Origin: Verrucomicrobiales bacterium
Lineage (GTDB): Bacteria; Verrucomicrobiota; Verrucomicrobiia; Verrucomicrobiales; DEV007
Direction: 5' to 3'
Length of the DNA: 12,469 bases
Assembly: GCA_023253615.1 (NCBI GenBank)
Contig: JALRFZ010000070.1
Coordinates: 1 to 12,469 of the forward strand
A program made the translations under genes and the position numbers. The first letter of the stretch is position 1; every line of letters begins with the position of its first letter. The notes beneath the pieces are model-generated. The model made no database searches. It saw only the letters and a program-made list of their open reading frames with translations, and was not told the DNA's origin. This document shows, in pieces, positions 7,012 through 12,469 of the stretch.

Positions 7012-7848
7012 ATGAGCGAGTTCATCCTGCAAATCGAGAGCCTCCTCGGCGCCTTCTCCGATCCGGAATACCGCTATCTCGCGCTCGAGCCGCTCATCAC
7101 CTACGGGCTGCTCACCGGCGTGATCCTGGTGGTCGTCGGCTATTTCACGAAAGCGCCGCGGCTCGAGATCGCCGCCATCGTGGTGATCGGCGTGGCCGCC
7201 TTCACTTATTTCCCCTACAAGGACGCCCGCACCGCCGCCCAGCCGCGGATGGAGCAAGTCTACAAGATCGACGCGAAACCCCGGGTCGAGGGCTTCGCGA
7301 AAAATTCGCTCGAATGGCAGGCGGCTTCCTGGCAGTTCAAACTCCTCGTCGTGTGTGCCATCGCCACGCTCTTGATCGGAGTCCACCGCAACCGGATCGG
7401 ACTCGGTCTCGCCGCCGCGACCGTCCTCCTCGCCCTCGTCGCCACCAAGAGCGCCATGTGGCTGAACTACCAGGACGCCCTCGCCTACCACCCGAACCTG
7501 AAACGCCACGACGCCCCCATCGACCGCCGCACCGGCGGATCTTCGCCCGCGCCCCGGGAGAGGACGCGCGAGCGCACCCCGTCCCCTCCCGTCGCCCAGC
7601 CCGTGGCCCCGGCCGCCCAGGCACCCGCTCCGCCAGCCAACAACTCCTCCAGCACCTCGACCCAGCGCCCACCCGCGGCCACGATGTCCTACCAGCCGCC
7701 CGTGCTGCAGCCCCTTTCGGCTTCGACACCCCCTTCCTATCCCGCGCCCCACGAGCGCGTCGCACCACCCATGCCTCCGCAATCGCCGCAGCCGCCCCTG
7801 ACCCGGCAGCAACGGGCCCGCCAGGTGCAGCCCTTGCCTCGCTATTGA
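7012..7848 (+). CDS. Unrecognised membrane protein with proline-rich C-terminal tail
   Basis: A 278-residue protein I cannot assign to a named family. The first half holds four hydrophobic segments: about 27-45 (LITYGLLTGVILVVVGYF), 51-68, 107-124 and 128-149. The stretch between segments 2 and 3 (69-106) is polar, and a short WLNYQDALAYHPNLKRH element (150-166) follows segment 4. From about 170 onward the protein is disordered-looking and rich in P, A, S, Q and R (PAPPANNSSS, MPPQSPQPPL), ending in LPRY. Bursts of arginine (PRERTRERTP) precede the proline-rich part. Such a layout suggests an inner-membrane protein with a flexible tail; which side the tail faces cannot be settled. It starts 36 bp after ruvB and may share its transcript. 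Its TGA overlaps the stop of the convergent phosphatase gene. The large overlapping antisense frame here is a GC-codon shadow. Confidence 0.75.
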   Translation: MSEFILQIESLLGAFSDPEYRYLALEPLITYGLLTGVILVVVGYFTKAPRLEIAAIVVIGVAAFTYFPYKDARTAAQPRMEQVYKIDAKPRVEGFAKNSLEWQAASWQFKLLVVCAIATLLIGVHRNRIGLGLAAATVLLALVATKSAMWLNYQDALAYHPNLKRHDAPIDRRTGGSSPAPRERTRERTPSPPVAQPVAPAAQAPAPPANNSSSTSTQRPPAATMSYQPPVLQPLSASTPPSYPAPHERVAPPMPPQSPQPPLTRQQRARQVQPLPRY

Positions 7849-8933
7849 GCCGCCGCCGGGCGGAAAGGAGCGGGGTGATGCTGCACACGCCGGCCCTCGA
7901 CATCATAAAGTTCGAGAGCCGCCTCGCCGCGATCCCAGTCGATCCGCACCATCCCGAAATTGCGCTGGCGCATGTTCGCCTCCCCGACCCGGTGCCGGTT
8001 GGGCTCGCCCACCCTGCCGCCGCCCGCGTTCGTGAGCCCGCTCGAAGTCAGCTCGTAGACCGGGAAGCCCGGACTCAGCGCGTCCTCCGTTTTCAATTCC
8101 ATGATCTCGCCCATGTGGCGGTCGCCGCTCAGGAAAACCACCGGCCCCGTCCCCTTCGCCGCGAGCAGCTTCAACAAACGTTCGCGTTCGCGCGGGAGAT
8201 TCTCCCAGCATTCCCAACGGTGATCCTGCGGGAGGAACTGGATGCTCGTCATGATCAGACGGAGATCGGCCGGTTTCGCCAGTTCCGCCTCCAGCCAGGC
8301 CCACTGCGCTCCACCCAGCATCGTCACCGCCGGATCCGGATTGCGCTCGTAGGGCCCGTGCTCGGAGCGCTGCGGGAGCAGGAGGAGCGGCCCGCGGAAA
8401 TAGCGCGTATCCAGCATCAGGATCTGGAGGCGTTTTCCCTCGCCCCCATCGTAGAGTCGGCTGTCGTAAATCCCCTCCCGCGTCCGCGAGGGCGAATCCG
8501 CCGGAGTCTCGAAGAATTCATCAAAGACCTGCTTCGCTTCCGCCCGCATCGCGAAATCCGCCCCGCCGTCGTTCACCCCGTAATCGTGGTCGTCCCAGAC
8601 CGCCAGGACCGGACAGGTCGCCTTCAGCTTTTGATAATCCGGGATCGCCGCCAGCTTCGCGTAGGCGGCCCGCATCACCCCCATGTCCTCGGTGTCCGCA
8701 TAGACATTGTCGCCGAGGAAAAGAAACAACTGCGGCTGCTGCGCCACGATCGCCTCCCAGATCGGCTGCGGTTTATCCTGATCCGCGCACGAGCCCAGGG
8801 CGATCCGCGTCACCGGCTCCGCCGCCGGCAGCGACCCGGAGAGTCCCGTCAGCGCGACCACGGAAAACGCCATCCATCCGACCCTCTTGCGTGCCAGACC
8901 AGACCCTCCCGGGCCAACGTGCGATTGATTCAT
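7842..8933 (-). CDS. Secreted PhoD-like metallophosphatase (alkaline phosphatase D family)
   Basis: A 363-residue protein with the metal-binding motifs of the PhoD-like phosphodiesterase/phosphatase family: GSCADQ (47-52), GDNVYAD (74-80), WDDHDYG (113-119), LDTR (174-177) and LSGDRH (268-273). These build a binuclear metal site for hydrolysis of phosphate esters, probably outside the cytoplasm. The N-terminus (ARKRVGW, then hydrophobic MAFSVVALTGLSGSLPA before AEP) is a signal peptide; there is no twin-arginine pair, so Sec export is more likely than Tat. It lacks the extra N-terminal domain of Bacillus PhoD and is the shorter form. The ATG at 8933 is preferred over a TTG at 8969; a shorter start at 8873 (MAFSVV) is possible. 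Substrate is unknown. It is divergent from glnD (80 bp) and converges with the upstream membrane gene, overlapping it by 7 bp. Confidence 0.88.
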   Translation of the reverse strand: MNQSHVGPGGSGLARKRVGWMAFSVVALTGLSGSLPAAEPVTRIALGSCADQDKPQPIWEAIVAQQPQLFLFLGDNVYADTEDMGVMRAAYAKLAAIPDYQKLKATCPVLAVWDDHDYGVNDGGADFAMRAEAKQVFDEFFETPADSPSRTREGIYDSRLYDGGEGKRLQILMLDTRYFRGPLLLLPQRSEHGPYERNPDPAVTMLGGAQWAWLEAELAKPADLRLIMTSIQFLPQDHRWECWENLPRERERLLKLLAAKGTGPVVFLSGDRHMGEIMELKTEDALSPGFPVYELTSSGLTNAGGGRVGEPNRHRVGEANMRQRNFGMVRIDWDRGEAALELYDVEGRRVQHHPAPFRPAAAQ

Positions 8934-8983
8934 GACGCCGAACCAGTCCGCGATCCCCGCGCGACGCAAATACTTTTCGCAAT

Positions 8984-8998
8984 CGGGACGTTTTCCCG
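8984..8998. other. Short inverted repeat in the phosphatase-glnD divergent spacer
   Basis: CGGGA (8984-8988) and TCCCG (8994-8998) flank CGTTT, lying 16 bp before the glnD ATG. It may be a small operator or simply chance; five base pairs is weak evidence. No clear -35/-10 pair is seen in this 80-bp spacer. Confidence 0.25.
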
Positions 8999-9013
8999 TT
9001 TATTCGGCAGCCC

Positions 9014-11821
9014 ATGTCCCACTCCGATCTACTCGAAAAGGCGCGCGCCCGGGCCGGCGGCCTGCTGGACGCGGTCAAATCCGCGTCGGGGGAGAGACGC
9101 ACCGCCCTGACGATCTACAAGGAATTCCTCAAGACGGGACGGAAGGAGATCCGCGAGGCGCACCAGGCCGGCGGCGGCGGTCTCGAGATCGCGGCACGCC
9201 GTTCGGGATTGATGGACGTCCTCCTCGGCGATCTCTTCCGCCATTTCCTGGCCGAGACCGGCGCGGCCGAAAAGACCGGGCAGGAGCACCCCGTGACCAT
9301 CATCGCCAGCGGCGGATACGGCCGCGGCCACCTCAATCCCGCGAGCGACATCGACCTCCAGTTTCTCGTGCCGGGCTCGACCAACAAGCTGCCTCCGGTC
9401 GTGGCTGAGCTCGTGCAAAAGGTCTCGATGATGCTCTTCGACCTCGGGCTCGAGGTCAGTTATCCCGTTCGTTCGGTGAAGGAGGCCTGGAAATTCGCCA
9501 ACAAGGATCACCAGACCAAGACCACCCTGCTCGACGCCCGTTTCGTCAGCGGCGACGCGGCGCTCTTCACCCAGTTCGAGGATTCCTTTTTCGAACACTG
9601 CATCCGTGGTCATGAAAAAAGCTACCTCGCCGAGCGCAGCCGCGACATCCGCTCGCGCCACCAGAAATACGGCCGCACCCCGCACCTGCAGGAGCCGAAC
9701 GTGAAGGAAGGCTGTGGCGGGCTGCGCGATCACCACAACCTCATCTGGGTGCTCTGGGTCCTGCGCAAATCGCGCGACCTCCAGGCCCTCGTCCGCGAAG
9801 GCAAGCTCACCGGCATCGCCTACGACGAGATCGAGGAAGCCTTCGGGTTCCTCATGCGCGTGCGCAACGAGCTCCACTACAGCCAGCAGGGGAAACCCGG
9901 CGACATCCTCACCCTGCGCCTCCAGGGCGTCGTCGCCACCCATCTCGACGTGCCCGGGACGAACATCCTGCGCCGCAGCGAGAATTTCATGCGCGATTAC
10001 TACCGCCACACGCGCAATCTCTTCCAGCACGGCACCTCCCTGATGCAGGCCTTCGAGCTCGAGGTCGTCGGCGACGACACCCGCCGCATCCCCGTCTTCA
10101 ATTTCCTCGCCCGCCAGGCCGCCGTCGAGGAAGCCTTCGACGGATTCTATTCCAAGAACGGGCTCATCTATCCCGAGAGCGAGCGCATCTTCGAGGAGGA
10201 TCCCTCGCGCATGATGCGCTTCTTCCTCCACTCCCAGCGACGCAACCTCCGCACCAGCCCCGAGATCCGGAAGCTCTTCAAGCTGAACTGGGATCGCATC
10301 GACGACGAATTCCGCCGCAGCCGCGCCATCCGCGACACCTTCGAGGAGATCCTGCAGAACCGAGGCCAGGTCGCCCACATCTTCCGGCGCATGCACCGCG
10401 TCGGCTTCCTCGGACGCTACCTGCCCGAGTTCGGCCAGCTCACCGACCTCGTCCAGCACGAGTTCTTCCACCGCTACTCCGCCGACGAGCACACCCTCCG
10501 CTGCATCGAGATCCTCGACTCCCTCATCCTCACCGAAGATCCGAAGAAGCAGCTCTTCAAACGCATCTTCCAGGACATGGAGGATCCCGTCGCTCTCTAC
10601 GTCGCCCTCCTCATGCACGACACCGGCCGCGCCGAGAACGTGCGCCATCACGAGGACGCCAGCGCCATCCTCGCCGAGCAGGTCTGCCGCCGCCTCGGCT
10701 ACCGCGGCGACCGGCTGCGCCTCATCATGTTCCTCGTCGACCACCACCTCACCTTCTGGCGGACCTCGACGACGATGGACATCAGCGATCTCAAGACCAT
10801 CGCCGGCTTCGCCACCGCGATGAAAAGCACCAGCTGGATGGAGGCCCTCCACCTCTTCACCTACGTCGATTCCAACGGCACCAACGACGAGGCGTGGAAT
10901 GATTGGAAAGCCTCCCTCATGATGCAGCTCCACCGCCGCACCGCCGCCTATTTCGAGGATCGCGGCAAATACCGGCAGGAGTTCACCCGCCCCCTCGCCG
11001 AGACCAAACGCGAAGTCCTCGAAAAAGTGCCCGCCGCCTGGAGCGATGAAGTCGAGGCCCATTTCACCACCCTGCCCGACCGCTACTTCCGCCACCGCGG
11101 CGTCTCCAGCATCGTGCGCCACGTCGAGCTCTTTCACCGCTTCTTTGAGAAAGTCAGCCGGCGCGGCAACGACAGCCTCATCCCCGTCCTCGGCTGGGAG
11201 GCCCGGCCCAACGAAGGCTACAGCCTCCTCGAAGTCGCCGGGTGGAACCGCCACCACCTCCTCGCCAAAGTCGCCGGAGCCCTCGCCGCGCGGAATCTGA
11301 ACATCCTCTCCGCCGACCTCTACACCCGCAGCGACGATCTCGTCCTCGACATCTTCCGCGTCTGCACCGCCACCTTCAATCCCGTCACCTCCCCCCGCGA
11401 GATCGAGCGCATCGAAAAACTGCTCGAACAGGAATTCGGCGTCGGCGAAAAAGGCGCCGACTTCCGCTCGCTCATCGAAAACCGCGTTTCTCCCTCCATC
11501 CTGCGCGAGGAGCCGCCCAATTTCGACATCCCCCAGCGCGTTTATCTTTCCAACGACGATCACGAGACCTCCACCGTCCTCGAGATCCAGGCGCAGGACC
11601 GCATCGGTTTGCTCTACGATCTTTTCACCCTCCTCGGCAATCTCGACGCCGAAGTCCTCAACGCCCGCATCAGCACCCAGGCCGGCGCCGCGATCGACCG
11701 CTTTTACCTCGTCGATTCGCGGACCGAGACCAAAATCACCGGCAAGGAACGCCTCGCCGAGATCGAAGCCAAAGTCAGCGAGTGCCTCCATTTGACCCGG
11801 CCGGAATTGAGCGGGGTTTGA
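9014..11821 (+). CDS. glnD: Bifunctional [protein-PII] uridylyltransferase/uridylyl-removing enzyme GlnD
   Basis: A 935-residue cytoplasmic nitrogen sensor, slightly longer than E. coli GlnD. It adds UMP to PII when glutamine is low and removes it when glutamine is high. Domains in order: an N-terminal helical part; the nucleotidyltransferase domain with GGYGRGHLNPASDIDL (100-115; catalytic Asp112 and Asp114); the GlnD/GlnE-type helical region with EPNVKEGCGGLRDHH (227-241); the HD hydrolase domain with EHTL (His493), MHDTGR (His535-Asp536) and VDHHL (575-579); and two ACT domains at about 735-805 and 853-925 (the second opening with QDRIGLLYDL). All catalytic residues I can identify are present. 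The first ACT domain reads WNRHHLLAKV where most members have a DRPGL-like loop. The start ATG has no Shine-Dalgarno. No glnB, amtB or glnA is in the window. Confidence 0.95.
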   Translation: MSHSDLLEKARARAGGLLDAVKSASGERRTALTIYKEFLKTGRKEIREAHQAGGGGLEIAARRSGLMDVLLGDLFRHFLAETGAAEKTGQEHPVTIIASGGYGRGHLNPASDIDLQFLVPGSTNKLPPVVAELVQKVSMMLFDLGLEVSYPVRSVKEAWKFANKDHQTKTTLLDARFVSGDAALFTQFEDSFFEHCIRGHEKSYLAERSRDIRSRHQKYGRTPHLQEPNVKEGCGGLRDHHNLIWVLWVLRKSRDLQALVREGKLTGIAYDEIEEAFGFLMRVRNELHYSQQGKPGDILTLRLQGVVATHLDVPGTNILRRSENFMRDYYRHTRNLFQHGTSLMQAFELEVVGDDTRRIPVFNFLARQAAVEEAFDGFYSKNGLIYPESERIFEEDPSRMMRFFLHSQRRNLRTSPEIRKLFKLNWDRIDDEFRRSRAIRDTFEEILQNRGQVAHIFRRMHRVGFLGRYLPEFGQLTDLVQHEFFHRYSADEHTLRCIEILDSLILTEDPKKQLFKRIFQDMEDPVALYVALLMHDTGRAENVRHHEDASAILAEQVCRRLGYRGDRLRLIMFLVDHHLTFWRTSTTMDISDLKTIAGFATAMKSTSWMEALHLFTYVDSNGTNDEAWNDWKASLMMQLHRRTAAYFEDRGKYRQEFTRPLAETKREVLEKVPAAWSDEVEAHFTTLPDRYFRHRGVSSIVRHVELFHRFFEKVSRRGNDSLIPVLGWEARPNEGYSLLEVAGWNRHHLLAKVAGALAARNLNILSADLYTRSDDLVLDIFRVCTATFNPVTSPREIERIEKLLEQEFGVGEKGADFRSLIENRVSPSILREEPPNFDIPQRVYLSNDDHETSTVLEIQAQDRIGLLYDLFTLLGNLDAEVLNARISTQAGAAIDRFYLVDSRTETKITGKERLAEIEAKVSECLHLTRPELSGV

Positions 11822-11897
11822 GGGGAGCGTTGCTGAGAGTTTCGCCTTGCCTGGTCCAACGGAGGGCATGCGGGAGCTGGCGCGAAACATAGTTCCC

Positions 11898-11947
11898 CTC
11901 GATTTCCCAAAGAGCCAAATCGGGCAATTGGGGCTTGCTCGATTGGC
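11898..11947 (+). promoter_or_regulatory. Leader with two mutually exclusive hairpins before the CBM-like gene
   Basis: In the spacer after glnD, CTCGATTT (11898-11905) can pair with AAATCGGG (11917-11924), while the longer arm 11914-11926 can pair with TGCTCGATTGGC (11936-11947) with one bulge and one G-U. The two stems share 11917-11924, so only one can form. A third pairing, GGGGC (11930-11934) with GCCCC (11946-11950), also competes. No T-run follows, so this is not a classical attenuator; the near-copies of CTCGATT could equally be a direct repeat for protein binding. The rest of the 158-bp spacer shows nothing clear. Confidence 0.35.
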
Positions 11948-11979
11948 CCCGAAAAGGGTAAACCATCAGGTCACTCCCC

Positions 11980-12441
11980 ATGAAAACTCCCGCCCTGATC
12001 CTAGCCGGTCTTGGCGTCCTCCTCCTCGTCGGGGGCGCCGCCGCGCAAAACAACAGGAAGCCCGCTGCGGCGAATCCGTTCAATCTGTTGAAAAACGCGG
12101 ATTTTCGCGACGATCTGAAAGGCTGGGACATCGCCAGTTGGAAGCAGACCGGCAAAGCTGCAATCGATCCGAAGGAATCCTTCCGCGGCAAACCCGCCCT
12201 GCGGCTCGACAACCGGACGCCCGATCACTCCATGGCGAATCAGATCATCGCGGTGGAACCGAACACCCGCTACCGGATCTCGGCAATGGTGAAGACCAAG
12301 GGCATCACCTTCCATGAAAAGGGACGCGATGGAGCCTGCCTCGGCATCCGTGGCACCTACGAAAAATCCGGCGCTTCGCTGATTCGTGTGGTGTTCAGAA
12401 GCGGTGTGGGAGAGGGCTTGGCAGTCCCGTGCCAGGGTTGA
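11980..12441 (+). CDS. Secreted carbohydrate-binding-module-like protein, probably truncated
   Basis: The frame encodes 153 residues. Residues 1-22 are a signal peptide (MKTPALILAG, hydrophobic LGVLLLVGGA, AAA before QNN). From about 35 it resembles a CBM4/9-type galactose-binding-like jelly roll: NLLKNADFRDDLKGW (35-49), then SFRGKPALRLDN (67-78), an NQIIAVEPNTRYRISAMVKTKGI strand pair (87-109) and GACLGIRG (118-125). Such domains bind sugars or serve as accessory modules of carbohydrate-active enzymes. The usual ending (a T-x-W strand, then a G-x-wFDD-type strand) is absent: after EKSGA, at about 12370, the sequence loses resemblance and the frame stops soon after. None of the other plus frames resumes the domain, so a simple frameshift does not explain it. 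Either the protein is short or the gene was cut by a rearrangement. Family assignment is from pattern recognition only. Confidence 0.6.
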   Translation: MKTPALILAGLGVLLLVGGAAAQNNRKPAAANPFNLLKNADFRDDLKGWDIASWKQTGKAAIDPKESFRGKPALRLDNRTPDHSMANQIIAVEPNTRYRISAMVKTKGITFHEKGRDGACLGIRGTYEKSGASLIRVVFRSGVGEGLAVPCQG

Positions 12442-12469
12442 GTCCGCCGGCGATCCAGTAGGCGATGGT
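12395..12469 (-). other. Possible 3' end of a reading frame entering from beyond the window
   Basis: On the minus strand a frame is open from the window edge to a TGA at 12397-12395, encoding 24 residues that begin TIAYWIAGGLNPGTG and end PLPHRF. It is antisense to the last part of the CBM-like frame. I do not recognise it; 24 residues are too few to call a gene. Next to its end, CGCTTC (12372-12377) and GAAGCG (12398-12403) form an inverted repeat, and 12417-12423 can pair with 12430-12436. It could be the edge of an inserted element or an unrelated convergent gene. Confidence 0.2.

Noticed and set aside
5929..7812. A 627-codon open frame on the minus strand opposite ruvB and the membrane protein.
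   Set aside because: RuvB on the plus strand has all AAA+ motifs; the antisense product is G/R/D/E-rich without domains and spans two unrelated genes.
7850..7863. CCGCC/GGCGG stem after the membrane protein stop, considered as a terminator.
   Set aside because: No T-run follows and it lies within the phosphatase coding sequence, where GCC/GGC codons make such stems common.
7314..9110. A 598-codon plus-strand frame covering the phosphatase gene.
   Set aside because: It is R/P/H-rich, overlaps three real genes and lies antisense to a protein with all PhoD-like metal-binding motifs.
9029..11890. A very long open frame (over 900 codons) on the minus strand opposite glnD.
   Set aside because: The plus-strand frame encodes a complete, motif-rich GlnD. 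The antisense product is a G/A/E/D/V-rich low-complexity sequence without recognisable motifs, the usual shadow of GC-rich third positions.

Overview
The window is GC-rich chromosomal DNA that looks like a Gram-negative bacterium of the Verrucomicrobiota (PVC group). This placement is inference, from three things: lipid A and outer-membrane assembly genes together with Gfo/Idh/MocA oxidoreductases and a small PhoD-like phosphatase, the protein flavour, and the absence of Shine-Dalgarno motifs before every start. No rRNA, tRNA, CRISPR array, prophage or complete mobile element is visible. Most of the content is housekeeping, and I do not see a new defence or biosynthetic system.

Layout: (1) 1-1417, plus strand: the 3' end of one Gfo/Idh/MocA-type oxidoreductase and a complete second one. 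They are separated by an 8-bp tandem array (328-390) and a 7-bp array (391-411); a degenerate 8-bp array follows the second gene. (2) 1467-5617, minus strand: bamA, skp(ompH), lpxD in transcription order, the classical outer-membrane biogenesis cluster. Each of the two spacers holds an intrinsic-terminator-like hairpin on the coding strand, and the first spacer holds an additional 10-bp perfect stem. (3) 5618-5946: a divergent control region between bamA and ruvB with an AT-rich island and candidate promoters for both directions. (4) 5947-7848, plus strand: ruvB (GTG start), then an unrecognised membrane protein with a long proline-rich tail. (5) 7842-8933, minus strand: a secreted PhoD-like metallophosphatase whose stop overlaps the stop of the membrane protein by a few bases. 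(6) 9014-11821, plus strand: glnD, the bifunctional PII uridylyltransferase/uridylyl-removing enzyme, complete with NTase, HD and two ACT domains. (7) 11822-12469: a leader with mutually exclusive hairpins, then a secreted carbohydrate-binding-like protein that appears cut short near 12370, where the sequence changes character up to the window edge.

How the genes relate: BamA folds outer-membrane proteins, Skp chaperones them through the periplasm, and LpxD makes a lipid A precursor, so region 2 is one functional unit that builds the outer membrane. RuvB (branch migration), GlnD (nitrogen sensing) and the phosphatase are independent functions. The oxidoreductases and the CBM-like protein fit a carbohydrate-using lifestyle, but no substrate can be read from the sequence.
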